From DASRJJ01 sp050730855 (GTDB lineage: Bacteria; Patescibacteriota; Saccharimonadia; Saccharimonadales; UBA4665), in assembly GCA_050730855.1 (NCBI GenBank), contig JBOHNU010000001.1:62001-126000 (forward strand): DNA of 64,000 nt, read 5' to 3'. Each line of letters begins with the position of its first letter. Position 1 is the stretch's first letter. Of the stretch, positions 17,940-28,314 are shown piece after piece. The notes under the pieces were generated by a model. That model had not been told where the DNA came from. It saw only the letters and a list, made by a program, of their open reading frames with translations, and ran no database searches. Position numbers and translations under genes: made by a program.

Positions 17940-18362
17940 CTAGCTGCGGTGGCGGCGCTTGAGCTTGGCTACGTCCAGGCGGACAATGGAGCGGTCTACT
18001 AGCGCCTGGGCTTTGTCCAGCTCCACCTGCGTTTTGGCTTGTTTGAGGAGGGCGGCGGCCGCGTCGTGGGCTTTTTGGGCTTCGGCTTCGTTTACTTCCT
18101 CGCCATGGGTGGCTTCGTCTACCAACACGCGTGCGCCCTCGGGCGTTACTTCCAGCACTCCGCCGTAGGTGGCGTAATGTTCCAGGTGTGTGTCGGCGTC
18201 GCTTTTACTGCGGCGGATGGTAATGATGCCCGGCACCACCACACCCAAAAGCGGTTCGTGGTCGGCCAAAACAGTAATTTGCCCCGAGGCAGTCGGCAAA
18301 ATTACCGAATAGGCCTGAGCCTTAAACTTTACGCCATCCAGCGAAACTAGTTCAAAGTTCAT
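17940..18362 (-). CDS. atpC: ATP synthase epsilon subunit
   Basis: 140 residues: an N-terminal beta-sandwich with the family pattern G-Q-I-T-V-L-A-D-H-E-P-L-L near residues 27-39, and a C-terminal helical hairpin (about 85-140). Epsilon is part of the central stalk and inhibits ATP hydrolysis. The start at 18362 is chosen because AGAGG precedes it and the family match begins there; the frame is open for 21 further codons upstream. It overlaps the end of the preceding small gene by 11 bp, so expression is coupled to it. Confidence 0.88.
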   Translation of the reverse strand: MNFELVSLDGVKFKAQAYSVILPTASGQITVLADHEPLLGVVVPGIITIRRSKSDADTHLEHYATYGGVLEVTPEGARVLVDEATHGEEVNEAEAQKAHDAAAALLKQAKTQVELDKAQALVDRSIVRLDVAKLKRRHRS

Positions 18363-18663
18363 AGTGGCCTCTTCTCCATCTGGAACGCCTAGGAGTTTTA
18401 GGCTTTTGCGGTTCTGCTGTGCCATCGATAATATCTTGATCGATTTGAGGCAAATCTAGCCTCCGATCCAATGCAGCGATCTCGCCAAGAAGCTGATTGT
18501 TATCAGACATGACAATATGGCTCTCCATGATGAGTTGTTCGGCTCGAGTCAATGGATCATCCGTTTCTGGCCGACTAAAGGTCATCTCCACCGTGCGGCG
18601 CCCCACAGCCGCCGCGACAGCTCTCGGGTCAGAAGCCATCGCTCCGGAAAATTCAGGACGCAT
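18352..18663 (-). CDS. Small unknown gene between atpD and atpC
   Basis: 103 residues, soluble, with an acidic middle and a strongly basic C-terminus (R-R-S-R-W-R-R-G-H). No recognised domain. It starts 1 nt after the atpD stop and its last 11 bp overlap the atpC start, so it is locked into the operon by translational coupling in both directions. Standard atp operons have no gene here. It is one of three such insertions in this operon. Confidence 0.65.
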   Translation of the reverse strand: MRPEFSGAMASDPRAVAAAVGRRTVEMTFSRPETDDPLTRAEQLIMESHIVMSDNNQLLGEIAALDRRLDLPQIDQDIIDGTAEPQKPKTPRRSRWRRGHYEL

Positions 18664-18664
18664 T

Positions 18665-20080
<1,416 letters not shown>

Positions 20081-20305
20081 CTATGGGTTAACGAAATCCC
20101 TGGGATCAGGTGGCAAAAACATGTATGAACTGTTAGCGCCCCCGTCATTGGTTACAGGCAACTCCCAGTCTATCGGTACAAGTGGATACACATTTGGGAG
20201 AGGGAGACTAGCTTTCAGAGGATCTGCCATATGGGCGTACAACGCGCAGACATATCTCTTGGCCCTCAAGTCCTCATGCGCTCTTCTAGAAAACTCGTAA
20301 CTCAT
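20081..20305 (-). CDS. Small unknown gene between atpG and atpD
   Basis: 74 residues with an N-terminal charged helix and a proline-rich C-terminal half (P-P-D-P-R near the end); no membrane segment or recognised domain. Its ATG overlaps the atpG stop by 4 bp, and atpD follows after 21 bp with its own ribosome site. Base use is more even than in atpG and atpD. Function unknown; the constant coupling suggests it is translated. Confidence 0.6.
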   Translation of the reverse strand: MSYEFSRRAHEDLRAKRYVCALYAHMADPLKASLPLPNVYPLVPIDWELPVTNDGGANSSYMFLPPDPRDFVNP

Positions 20306-21183
20306 TTCATGGCCTCCGCGCCGCCGGTGATTTCGGCGAGCTCTTGGGTGATGGCTGCTTGGCGGGCGTTGTTGTACTCCAATGTATAGTCGTCGATTAG
20401 GTCGCTGGCGTTGTCGGTGGCGCTCTTCATGGCCAGCATGCGCATAGAGTGTTCGCTGGCAGCGGCGTCCAAAAGCGCCTGGTAAATCTGGGCTTCGAGC
20501 AAACGCAAGGTCGTTGAGCGCACCAGCACTTCGGCCGAAGGCTCTATGGTGACTCCCGCTAACAGGGCGGGGGGGGTCTCGGCTTCCTCGGGCTCGTCAA
20601 AACCGGCGGGCAGCAGCCGGCGAACCTGCACCTGCTGGTTCACGGTAGAAATAAACAAAGTGTTAATAATATCGACAGCGTCCACCAGCTGGTCGGCAAA
20701 CAGCCCAACAACAGAGGTGAGGATTGGCCGCAGCGTGTCAGCGTTTGGTTTGTCGGGCAGCCCCTGGTAGACGGCCTGGATTTCTAGCCCCTGGATGCGG
20801 CTGGCGGAACTGGCAGCTTTTTTGCCGATACACACCAGCGATGTTTTAATTCCTTTTTCGCGGTCGGCCTTAAGCTCGGTAATCATGCGGCGGATGACGT
20901 TGGCGTTGTAGGCGCCGGCCAGGCCGCGATCGCTGCAAACGACCATCAAAAGGCGCTTTTTTACGGGACGCTCGGCAAACAAATGGAACTGGCTTTCGCC
21001 CCCGGCACTCTGGCGCACGCGTGCCAAAATGGAACGAGCCATCTCGGCATACGCCCGCGGCCCCACCACCGCCTCCTGCGCGCGGCGCAGCTTGCTGGCC
21101 GCAACCAACTGCATAGCCTTGGTGATCTGCCGCGTGTTCTTAATAGAACCAATCCGCCGTTTAATCTGCTGCCTAGATGCCAT
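20302..21183 (-). CDS. atpG: ATP synthase gamma subunit
   Basis: 293-residue central rotor shaft. The family start S-R-x-x-I-K-R-R-I-x-S-I-x-N-T-x-Q-I-T-K-A-M is complete, the middle has C-S-D-R-G-L-A-G-A-Y-N, and the conserved C-terminal helix A-M-x-S-A-T-D-N-A is present. GAGGAG lies 5 nt before the ATG at 21183; a GTG 12 nt further up is inside that site. The start overlaps the end of a small unknown gene by 11 bp. Confidence 0.95.
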   Translation of the reverse strand: MASRQQIKRRIGSIKNTRQITKAMQLVAASKLRRAQEAVVGPRAYAEMARSILARVRQSAGGESQFHLFAERPVKKRLLMVVCSDRGLAGAYNANVIRRMITELKADREKGIKTSLVCIGKKAASSASRIQGLEIQAVYQGLPDKPNADTLRPILTSVVGLFADQLVDAVDIINTLFISTVNQQVQVRRLLPAGFDEPEEAETPPALLAGVTIEPSAEVLVRSTTLRLLEAQIYQALLDAAASEHSMRMLAMKSATDNASDLIDDYTLEYNNARQAAITQELAEITGGAEAMK

Positions 21184-21496
21184 TAGACTCCTCACCTTGT
21201 TCTGGTTTAGAGGCTAACCCCAACAAACACGCTAAAAACCCTGCGGCAACAATTCTTTCATGCTCAGTAGTTTGTTCATCAACTACAACAGTAATCTCTG
21301 CTTGGACGGCCCGTAACACCCCGACGACCGTTTCAAATGCTACACCCTCAGGCGAAGTACCTCTCGCCGCTAAAGCTGCGGCAAAATGATAAGCCGCATA
21401 CTCAGGATCTTCCACCATTGGGGAAACTTGCTCTTCTTTAATTCCGGTCTGTCTTAGTAGAGCCGCGCTGAGGTCTGGAGTTTGTCTTGGCGGCAT
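21173..21496 (-). CDS. Small unknown gene between atpA and atpG
   Basis: 107 residues, mainly helical by appearance (Ala/Glu/Val-rich), with a hydrophobic stretch A-G-F-L-A-C-L-L-G-L-A near the end that is too short and isolated to call a membrane segment. No recognised domain. It begins 3 nt after the atpA stop and overlaps atpG by 11 bp. It is more AT-rich than the atp genes around it. Not part of any standard atp operon I know. Confidence 0.62.
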   Translation of the reverse strand: MPPRQTPDLSAALLRQTGIKEEQVSPMVEDPEYAAYHFAAALAARGTSPEGVAFETVVGVLRAVQAEITVVVDEQTTEHERIVAAGFLACLLGLASKPEQGEESNGI

Positions 21497-21499
21497 TAT

Positions 21500-23056
21500 C
21501 TAGCTACTCTCTTTCTTGGATTGCGGTTTTGCGGCGAAGGTTTTGGCTACTTTTTCGGCGGCTTCTAGGATGGTTTTTTCGTCTTTTTCTTCTGGTTTGT
21601 CGCCCTTGTTAAGCTGCTTTATGATAGCACCGTGCTTGTCTTCCACCAAAGAAATAAAATCGGCTTGGGCGGCCTTGATTTTCTCGGTCGGCACGGTGTC
21701 AAACGCGCCCTTGGTGGCGGCCAAAATGCTTACTACTTGCTCGGCGATGGACAGCGGGTGGTATTGTTTTTGCTTGAGCAGCTCGGTGAGGCGCTGGCCG
21801 CGGTCTATAGACTGCTTGGTTTCGGCGTCGAGGTCGCTACTAAACTGCGCAAACGCGGCAAGCTCGCGGAACTGCGCAAGGCTAAGCTTAAGCCCGCCAG
21901 ATACGCTCTTAAGAGCTTTGGTTTGGGCGGCGCCACCCACACGGGACACCGACAGACCAACCGAAATTGCGGGGCGGATACCCTGATAGAACAGGTTCGT
22001 CTCGAGGAAAATCTGGCCGTCGGTAATGGAAATGACGTTGGTGGGGATGTAGGCGGAGATGTCACCGGCTTGGGTTTCGATGATTGGCAGAGCGGTCAAA
22101 GAACCAGCGCCAAGTTTGTCGTTTAACTTAGCGGCGCGCTCTAGGAGGCGGGAGTGCAGGTAGAACACGTCGCCAGGGTAGGCTTCTCGGCCTGGTGGGC
22201 GGCGCAGCAACAATGACATCTGGCGATAAGCCACGGCGTGCTTGGTAAGATCGTCAAAGATAATCAGCGCATGCTGGCCGTTGTCGCGAAAATATTCGCC
22301 CATGGCGGTACCGGCGTAGGGCGCAAGGTAGAGCAGGGGAGCCGGGTCGGCCGGGCTGGTGGCCACTACTATGGTCTGGTCCATCACGCCTTCGCGCTTG
22401 AGGCGCTCAACTAACGCAGCAACTTTGGACGATTTTTGCCCAACGGCAACGTACACGTTAATAACGCCGGTCTTTTGCTTGGCCTGGTTGATCATAGTGT
22501 CGACAGCGATGGCGGTTTTGCCGGTTTGGCGGTCGCCGATGATTAGCTCGCGCTGGCCTCGGCCGATCGGAACCATTGAATCGATTGCCATAATGCCGGT
22601 CATCAGCGGTTCGTGGACCGATTTGCGGTCCATAACGCCTGGGGCTTTGCGCTCTATAGGGCTGCGGTTTTTGGATTTGATTGGCCCGTTGCCGTCCAGC
22701 GGGCGGCCAAGCGGGTCAACCACGCGGCCAACCAGTTCCTGGCCAACCGGAACGTCTAGCACTTTGCCCGTCAGGGTAACTTTGGCGCCGGCAACAACCT
22801 GGGCGTCGTCGCCCAAAATTACGGCACCGATTTCGTCCTCCAGCAAGTTGAGCACGAAAGCGGTTACCTTGCCGCCGTCACGGGTTTCGATTTCGATAAC
22901 TTCGTTATATCCGGCGCCGCGCAGGCCATACACCCACGCCACACCATCGCCCACGCGCGTTACAACACCGGCCTCCTCCAGGCCACGGCTAGAGCGCAAG
23001 CTCTGAATGGCATCGACGAGCTCTTGGGATAATTCTTGAACTTTGAGTTCTGACAT
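21500..23056 (-). CDS. atpA: ATP synthase alpha subunit
   Basis: 518-residue non-catalytic nucleotide-binding subunit of F1. P-loop G-D-R-Q-T-G-K-T near residue 169; alpha signature [13 protein letters not shown] near 362 with the arginine finger. The N-terminal crown and C-terminal helical domains are of normal length, with a slightly extended charged tail rich in Lys and Glu. The start is close behind atpH (11-bp gap) with an AGGAGA ribosome site. Confidence 0.97.
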   Translation of the reverse strand: MSELKVQELSQELVDAIQSLRSSRGLEEAGVVTRVGDGVAWVYGLRGAGYNEVIEIETRDGGKVTAFVLNLLEDEIGAVILGDDAQVVAGAKVTLTGKVLDVPVGQELVGRVVDPLGRPLDGNGPIKSKNRSPIERKAPGVMDRKSVHEPLMTGIMAIDSMVPIGRGQRELIIGDRQTGKTAIAVDTMINQAKQKTGVINVYVAVGQKSSKVAALVERLKREGVMDQTIVVATSPADPAPLLYLAPYAGTAMGEYFRDNGQHALIIFDDLTKHAVAYRQMSLLLRRPPGREAYPGDVFYLHSRLLERAAKLNDKLGAGSLTALPIIETQAGDISAYIPTNVISITDGQIFLETNLFYQGIRPAISVGLSVSRVGGAAQTKALKSVSGGLKLSLAQFRELAAFAQFSSDLDAETKQSIDRGQRLTELLKQKQYHPLSIAEQVVSILAATKGAFDTVPTEKIKAAQADFISLVEDKHGAIIKQLNKGDKPEEKDEKTILEAAEKVAKTFAAKPQSKKESS

Positions 23057-23067
23057 TATAATTTCTC

Positions 23068-23466
23068 CTACTTGATGGTTGCAAGCTGCTTTAGTTTTGT
23101 TCTCACACTAAGGTCGGCTACGGCGCTGGGCGTACGAGCGATCAGCCCGCCGATAAGCGAGGGGTCGCGGCGCTCGGCCAGCGAAACGCGGCTGGCGCCG
23201 GTGGCAGCCTTGAACATCTTAACCAGCTCGGCTTTTACGCCTTCGGACAGTCCCCGCGCACTGACAACATCCACGGATAGCTGGCCGCCCTGGACGAACA
23301 ATTCGAGGGCGATGTCTTGCGCCAGCAGTTCGGCCTCGCTCTGGCGGTTATTGGCGGCCAGGTAGGCGGCGGTGCGCTGAAGCCACAGCTTGCGGTCGAC
23401 TGGCCGATCCAGCAAACCGGCAGCTACGGTTCGGGCGATGGTGCGGCGCGAGAACTTTTGGCTCAT
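23068..23466 (-). CDS. atpH: ATP synthase delta subunit, short form
   Basis: 132 residues, shorter than the usual 170-180 of OSCP/delta. The C-terminal part carries the family pattern [11 protein letters not shown] near residue 101; the N-terminal helical domain appears reduced. Delta joins the peripheral stalk to the top of F1. Lies 2 nt after atpF, within the canonical order F-H-A. Confidence 0.85.
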   Translation of the reverse strand: MSQKFSRRTIARTVAAGLLDRPVDRKLWLQRTAAYLAANNRQSEAELLAQDIALELFVQGGQLSVDVVSARGLSEGVKAELVKMFKAATGASRVSLAERRDPSLIGGLIARTPSAVADLSVRTKLKQLATIK

Positions 23467-23468
23467 AT

Positions 23469-24026
23469 CTACGCTTTCTCCTGAAGGGCGGCACTGATTA
23501 GCTTGCCGTCTTTTTGGGCGTCCAGCTTTTCGCCAATCACTTTTTCGGTAGCCAGAGCAACCAGCTCAATTGTGTCTTTTTTGAGCACTTCGCGAGCCTT
23601 GCGGACGTCGCGGTCGAGCTGTTCGCGGGCGTCGGCCACGATTTGCTCGGCACGCACTTTGGCCTTATCCTCAGCGTCGGCCACAACGGCGTTCGCCTCC
23701 TGCTGGGTGCGGGCGAGCATGTCATCGGCTTCGGATCGAGCGTCGGCCAGCATGCCGGCCACCTTGCTTTCGGCCTCGGCCAACTTTTCCTCGGCCTCTT
23801 TTGCCTCGCGCATGCCCGCCTCAACTTGCTCGCGGCGGTTGTCTACGGCCTTCATAAGCGCCGGGTAGACAAACTTGGCCAGCAAAAACACGAGAATCAG
23901 GAAGGCGAGCGCTTGCTCTACAAGCAACTTCCAGTCGATGCCCAGCGCCGAAAACAAACTTTCGGATTGCTCCGGCGAGACGGCCTCGGCGGCAGCAGTG
24001 CTGGCAAAAATTAGCAAATCTTCCAT
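23469..24026 (-). CDS. atpF: ATP synthase b subunit
   Basis: 185 residues: one membrane helix at about residues 30-53 after a 30-residue acidic head, then a long charged coiled-coil with heptad-like A/E/K repeats (about 55-150) that forms the peripheral stalk. The length is slightly above E. coli AtpF (156). Lies between atpE and atpH as in standard operons. Confidence 0.92.
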   Translation of the reverse strand: MEDLLIFASTAAAEAVSPEQSESLFSALGIDWKLLVEQALAFLILVFLLAKFVYPALMKAVDNRREQVEAGMREAKEAEEKLAEAESKVAGMLADARSEADDMLARTQQEANAVVADAEDKAKVRAEQIVADAREQLDRDVRKAREVLKKDTIELVALATEKVIGEKLDAQKDGKLISAALQEKA

Positions 24027-24040
24027 GCGGGTTTACTCGT

Positions 24041-24253
24041 TTACAGGAACTTGATAATAAGGGCAACTACCAAACCAATGATAGCCAGGGCGTCAACGAA
24101 GGCCATAGCCAAGATCATCAACGTACGGATTTTGCCCAAGGCTTCGGGATTGCGGCCGGCAGCGTTCATGGCGCCCATACCAACTAAACCAAGGCCGATG
24201 CCACAAAGGCCAGCGCCAATCGCGTAGGTCAGACCAAATGCTAGTGATTCCAT
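24041..24253 (-). CDS. atpE: ATP synthase c subunit
   Basis: 70-residue hairpin of two helices that forms the rotor ring. Helix 1 has the small-residue pattern G-x-G-L-G-L-V-G-M-G; the polar loop is R-N-P-E-A. The ion-binding acid in helix 2 is an aspartate (F-V-D-A-L-A-I-I-G). No sodium-binding motif (Gln in helix 1, Glu-Ser in helix 2) is seen, so proton coupling is expected, in keeping with the respiratory oxidase nearby. Confidence 0.95.
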   Translation of the reverse strand: MESLAFGLTYAIGAGLCGIGLGLVGMGAMNAAGRNPEALGKIRTLMILAMAFVDALAIIGLVVALIIKFL

Positions 24254-24289
24254 ATTATTTAACTCCTTTAATTACCTTAATTATAACCA

Positions 24290-25120
24290 TCACGCTTTTC
24301 CCTTGACAGGTTTCGGCGATTTTATTCCTTCTTCCTCCGGGCTATACTCGTTGCTTGGCTCGGGCAGACCCAAGGAGATAAAGGCGATGGTAAGCATGAA
24401 GAACACGTATCCCTGAACAGCTCCCACAAACAGCTCGAGGACATAGAATGCGGGCAGCGCGACAACGGCGGCGTAGCCGGTAAGGAAGGCGATAACACCC
24501 AGTAGCACCTCGCCGCCAAACACGTTGCCGAAGATACGCAGCGCCAGGGCGGCGGTGCGGGTGAACTCGGCAATAAACTCAAGGATACCCTCAAACGCGT
24601 GCAGCGGGTCTTTAAACGGGTTAACAAAGTAGCGGTGCAGGTTGCCAAAAAAACCGCGGCGCTTCATGGCCCAGGCTTGCGCGGTCACAATCGAAATAAC
24701 AGCGAGCGCGATGGTAACGTTCAGGTCGGCAGCCGCGCCTCGGAACATCGGTACGCCGTCCCAAGTAACCGGACCGACAAACGGTAGCAATCCCAGCCAG
24801 TTGTTGATGACAAAGAAAAATACCAGGGTTATTGCCAGCGGCACCACCTTTTTGGCGACTTTGCGGTCGCCGATAACTTCGATGGCGGTGTCATATAGGC
24901 TTTCGAACGCCCACATAAAGGTATGCACAAAGCGGCTGCTAGAGTTTTTTCTGACACCGCGAGCCGTTGCCCACAATAATAAAAACACAATTACCGAACC
25001 CATGAGGCCAAGCAACAACGAGTTGGTAACTACTATTGGGCCGATATGAAACAGCGTATCCGGCGCAATGCTGATGTGCGGGCCGCCACTTTCGGATGCA
25101 AATAGAGGGGACAAACTCAC
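24290..25120 (-). CDS. atpB: ATP synthase a subunit
   Basis: 276-residue membrane subunit that forms the proton half-channels. The conserved helix with the essential arginine is visible as E-F-T-R-T-A-A-L-A-L-R-I-F-G-N near residues 184-198, and the final helix has E-L-F-V-G-A-V-Q-G-Y-V-F. Five to six helices are present. The start overlaps the atpI/Z-like gene by 4 bp. Confidence 0.93.
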   Translation of the reverse strand: MSLSPLFASESGGPHISIAPDTLFHIGPIVVTNSLLLGLMGSVIVFLLLWATARGVRKNSSSRFVHTFMWAFESLYDTAIEVIGDRKVAKKVVPLAITLVFFFVINNWLGLLPFVGPVTWDGVPMFRGAAADLNVTIALAVISIVTAQAWAMKRRGFFGNLHRYFVNPFKDPLHAFEGILEFIAEFTRTAALALRIFGNVFGGEVLLGVIAFLTGYAAVVALPAFYVLELFVGAVQGYVFFMLTIAFISLGLPEPSNEYSPEEEGIKSPKPVKGKA

Positions 25121-25401
25121 GACTTCTCATCCTCCCGTTGTTCAACGGCAGCCAGCTGCTTCTTAACCAGCCAGCCCGCAACAAAAAAACCGCCGAGGGT
25201 GAGCGCAAGCGTCAGCCACGGTGCGGTGCCAAAACTTCTGTCCATAATAATGCCGAGCGCGGCGGCGAAAATAACAGGAACGGCAATCCGCCATGCGGTA
25301 TCCAGCAGGTCTTTGCCAATAGTGCTCAAAGTAGTGGTGCGATCAGTACCACGAGAAGATTTAGTCGTCGGATGAACGGCGGCTTTATTCATTTCTTTCA
25401 T
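25117..25401 (-). CDS. AtpI/AtpZ-like F0F1 ATP synthase assembly protein
   Basis: 94 residues with two membrane helices (about 43-58 and 64-82) and the family pattern G-x-x-x-D-x-x-F-G-T-x-P-W near the turn. Such proteins precede atpB in many operons and help c-ring assembly or Mg2+ supply. The reading frame is open upstream to 25497, but that overlaps the VOC gene. A TATAGT -10 box on the minus strand (25402-25407) touches the ATG at 25401, so the transcript probably begins near 25395 and the true start may be the next ATG at 25392. Confidence 0.72.
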   Translation of the reverse strand: MKEMNKAAVHPTTKSSRGTDRTTTLSTIGKDLLDTAWRIAVPVIFAAALGIIMDRSFGTAPWLTLALTLGGFFVAGWLVKKQLAAVEQREDEKS

Positions 25402-25438
25402 ACTATACCAAACAGGGGTAGCGATGCGCAATAGTTTT

Positions 25439-25843
25439 TTATGATTCGCTTTTAGGCTTAACTTCGTAAAGCTCCAGGGGCAATCCGTCCGGATCACTAA
25501 AAAAAGTTAACCGATTATTGGTGTAGGTATCGAATCGTATTTCTTCGGTTTCAACTCCCTTATTTTTAAGCTCGTTTATGGCAACGTCTATATCAGGAAC
25601 CGCGAAAGCAAGGTGGCGCAGCCCACAAGCCTCCGGCTGCGACAGCCGGGCAGGAGAGCTAGGAAACGAGAAGAGCTCTATAAGATAGTGGCCATTCAGA
25701 CTTAGATCAAGCTTGTAGGAGTCTCTTTCTTCTCGATAGTTTTCGGCGATAATCTCAAATCCAAGAACCTCTATATAAAATTTCTTAGATCTTTCGTAAT
25801 CCGAAGCAATAATTGCAATGTGGTGAACGCCAGTTAGTATCAT
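25439..25843 (-). CDS. VOC (glyoxalase/bleomycin-resistance) family protein
   Basis: 134 residues with the paired beta-alpha-beta-beta-beta units of the vicinal oxygen chelate fold. Candidate metal ligands are H8 in V-H-H-I-A-I, a glutamate near 56, the histidine in L-R-H-L-A-F near 76 and E126 in L-P-L-E-L-Y-E. It most resembles the YaeR/lactoylglutathione-lyase-like group; the substrate is unknown. A GGGGG-containing ribosome site precedes the ATG. Confidence 0.82.
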   Translation of the reverse strand: MILTGVHHIAIIASDYERSKKFYIEVLGFEIIAENYREERDSYKLDLSLNGHYLIELFSFPSSPARLSQPEACGLRHLAFAVPDIDVAINELKNKGVETEEIRFDTYTNNRLTFFSDPDGLPLELYEVKPKSES

Positions 25844-25880
25844 TGTATTTCCCCCTTATTTCTGATATAAATATCGTACT

Positions 25881-26823
25881 ATGCGTGCCCTTGGTTTCCA
25901 AGGAACTGAAGAACGGCAGAATGAACATATTGCCGTTATTGGGAGTGGGATTGCTGGCTGTTTGGCAGCTAGCGAACTGGCTGGCGCAGGATATAATGTA
26001 AGCCTGATTGAGGAAAGAACCAGCGCCTTTAGCGGCACAAGTTTGCGAGCGATTCAGGCTCACCTTGGAGGATTGTATTCTGGCAGTCCGGAAACTGCTA
26101 GGGAATGTCTCGATTCTGCGATCGAATTCAAACAAGCCCTGCCAGAAGGGCTCAACAAGCGAAATGCGCTATTTCTTGTAGCCAATAAATCAGAAGCCTC
26201 TCTTGCCGAATACCTGGAATTTTATGTAGGATTGACAGATTACTACGCCAACTTGCCAGTCGAAAAACAGGTTTTTGGACCTGCTGAAAACTTTTTTCGT
26301 ACTCTAGAGCCGAAAGATTATGACTTCGCAAAAAATATAGAAGGAGGCATTGCAACGAGCGAACCCGGCTTGGATATGCCAAAATTGCGAACCGTACTTC
26401 TAAGGAAATTGGGGCGATTAGGAGTTACCGTTGCCACTAACACTTCGGTAGTGGGCCTCACGGAACAGGCTGACCATTTTGTCCTCGCATTAAAGCAAGG
26501 CGATGTCGTAGAAAAAGCCAAATTTGCTCAAGTAGTAAACGCAGGCGGCTATAAAGCACGAATGTTAGATCATGAGCTTGGTGATCGTACAGCCTATAAT
26601 CTTTACCTGAAATCTTGGAACATTATTGAAAAACCAGAGCGTGACCACCCTCTTCGTGGCTGTCTCCTTTAGCCCTTCGCGTCAAGATCGCACAAATAGA
26701 ACAGCGAACGAGATTGTTCCTGGCTGGCAAACAATAATACCTACCAAAGCGACTAATGCTTTACAGTTAGCAAGGGAGGTCAGAGATAACGCCATCCGAT
26801 ATTCCGCTCATCTAGTGGCCTAA
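25881..26823 (+). pseudogene. Decayed FAD-dependent oxidoreductase (DAO family)
   Basis: The first frame (25881-26672) carries the FAD Rossmann motif V-I-G-S-G-I-A-G near residue 19 and V-V-N-A-G-G-Y near residue 221. It then ends early in P-L-R-G-C-L-L. A second frame (26626-26823) overlaps it and contains P-G-W-Q-T-I-I-P-T-K-A-T-N-A-L-Q-L-A, which looks like the end of the same kind of protein. The middle catalytic section is missing. I read this as a gene broken by a frameshift and internal deletion. If translated, the first product would lack its substrate domain. Confidence 0.65.
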
Positions 26824-26840
26824 TCGCTACCGTGACCTGC

Positions 26841-26846
26841 TATAAT
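26841..26846 (+). promoter_or_regulatory. -10 box of a leaderless promoter
   Basis: A perfect TATAAT ends exactly 6 nt before the ATG at 26853. It drives the glutaredoxin/thioredoxin/CcdA/CobO run and predicts translation of a leaderless first cistron. Confidence 0.65.
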
Positions 26847-26852
26847 TGAAAT

Positions 26853-27104
26853 ATGGATACGAAAATTATAGTTTACGGGGCGGAGTGGTGCGCGTTCTGC
26901 CATACGGCCAAGGAATATTTTGACAAGCTAGGCGTAAAGTATGAGTACCGTAACGTCGAGGAAAAGCCCGAATGGGGCAAAGAGGCGGTGGATAAATCCA
27001 AGCAGTTCGGCATTCCAGTGTTAGACATGGACGGCGAGATTATCATCGGTTTTGACAAGCCCAAAATCGACTCAGCGCTCGAAAAGAAAGGGCTTAAAAA
27101 GTAA
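26853..27104 (+). CDS. Glutaredoxin-like protein
   Basis: 83-residue thioredoxin-fold protein with the active site W-C-A-F-C-H (Cys13 and Cys16) and the cis-proline loop G-I-P-V-L-D near residue 51. The size matches glutaredoxin/NrdH proteins, which reduce disulfides in the cytoplasm. It is the first gene of a redox operon; its stop overlaps the next start (TAATG). Confidence 0.87.
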   Translation: MDTKIIVYGAEWCAFCHTAKEYFDKLGVKYEYRNVEEKPEWGKEAVDKSKQFGIPVLDMDGEIIIGFDKPKIDSALEKKGLKK

Positions 27105-27577
27105 TGAAATCGCAAAAAATTTGGATTATTGTCGGCGTGCTGGCTGTGCTGATCGGCGGCGCTATCTGGTTTGCGATGGCCAACAAAGAAGACATGCCTG
27201 TCTATACGCAGCCCGGCGCGACCACCACCATAATTAACGAAAATGGCGAGGAAGTCACAGTGCCGGGCGCCGGCGCCTACGTAAAGTACAGCCCAGAAAC
27301 ATTTGCCAACACCGAAGGGCGACGCTGGCTGTTCTTCCACGCCGGCTGGTGCCCGCAGTGCCGCGCGCTGCAAAAAGACATTGGCAAAAACGGCGTGCCT
27401 GACGGCGTAACCATCTTTGAGGTCAATTACGACACCGAGAACGACCTAAAAAAGAAATACGGCGTAACTCTGCAAACTACCATTGTCGAAGTTGACGAAA
27501 ACGGTAACGAAGTGCAGAAGTTTGTAGCCTACGACGACCCGACTATAGAAGCCGTAATGAACGCCCTGGGCGGCTAG
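27104..27577 (+). CDS. Membrane-anchored thioredoxin-like protein
   Basis: 157 residues. An N-terminal signal-anchor helix (about 6-25) is followed by an extracellular thioredoxin-fold domain with the active site W-C-P-Q-C near residue 83. The likely role is disulfide exchange outside the membrane, powered by the CcdA-like protein encoded 10 bp downstream. It shares a 1-nt overlap with the glutaredoxin gene. Confidence 0.82.
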   Translation: MKSQKIWIIVGVLAVLIGGAIWFAMANKEDMPVYTQPGATTTIINENGEEVTVPGAGAYVKYSPETFANTEGRRWLFFHAGWCPQCRALQKDIGKNGVPDGVTIFEVNYDTENDLKKKYGVTLQTTIVEVDENGNEVQKFVAYDDPTIEAVMNALGG

Positions 27578-27587
27578 CGGGTACAGG

Positions 27588-28307
27588 GTGGAACTGATTG
27601 TCGTCGCTTTTGTAGCCGGAGTTCTTACTGTACTCGCGCCGTGCATTTTGCCGCTATTACCTATAATCATCGGCGGATCGGTGGTGGGCGGCGAGCGCGA
27701 CTGGAGACGCCCGTTCGTCATCGCTGCCAGCCTTGGACTGTCGGTCATTGCTTTTACGCTGCTGCTCAAAGCCTCTACGGCGTTCTTGGGCGTGCCGCAA
27801 GTAGTGTGGCAGTTTGTGGCCGGCGGGTTGGTGATTTTGCTCGGACTGGCGCTGATTTTTCCAAAGTTATGGTCACCGTTTGGCGCTAGGCTGGACATCC
27901 AAAGCAACAAACTGCTTGGCAAGGCCGGGCAAAAGCAGGGGATGGGTGGAGCTGCCCTCACCGGGGCGGCGCTTGGACCGGTGTTTAACAGCTGCAGCCC
28001 GACCTACGCGTTTATTCTAGCGGCCGTCCTGCCGACGTCTTTGGCGGTGGGTTTAAGCGCCATCGTGGCTTACGCGCTAGGTTTGGCGCTAATGCTGCTG
28101 CTCATCGCGCTGCTCGGCCAGCGGCTGATTGCCCGCTTGGGCTGGGCGGTTAATCCCAACGGCTGGTTCCGCAAAGCACTCGGAGTAGTATTTATCTTGG
28201 TTGGGCTATTTGTTTTGGCCGGGCTGGATCGGATCGTCCAGACCTATCTTGTAGAGCGGGGTCTCTACGACGCCATCTCCGAGTTTGAGCGCAACCTGCT
28301 AAAATAA
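27588..28307 (+). CDS. ccdA: CcdA/DsbD-type thiol-disulfide membrane transporter
   Basis: 239 residues with six hydrophobic helices. The two redox cysteines of the family are visible in L-A-P-C-I-L-P-L-L-P near residue 19 and N-S-C-S-P-T near residue 137. CcdA carries reducing power from cytoplasmic thioredoxin or glutaredoxin to proteins outside the membrane. The start is a GTG. Its neighbours supply both a cytoplasmic donor and an external acceptor, giving a complete relay. Confidence 0.88.
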   Translation: MELIVVAFVAGVLTVLAPCILPLLPIIIGGSVVGGERDWRRPFVIAASLGLSVIAFTLLLKASTAFLGVPQVVWQFVAGGLVILLGLALIFPKLWSPFGARLDIQSNKLLGKAGQKQGMGGAALTGAALGPVFNSCSPTYAFILAAVLPTSLAVGLSAIVAYALGLALMLLLIALLGQRLIARLGWAVNPNGWFRKALGVVFILVGLFVLAGLDRIVQTYLVERGLYDAISEFERNLLK

Positions 28308-28314
28308 GTAAACT

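Noticed and set aside
25625..25665. Possible further palindromic element in the VOC gene
   Set aside because: Only a 7-bp hairpin (CCGGCTG/CAGCCGG) with no match to either repeat core; it fits normal coding sequence.
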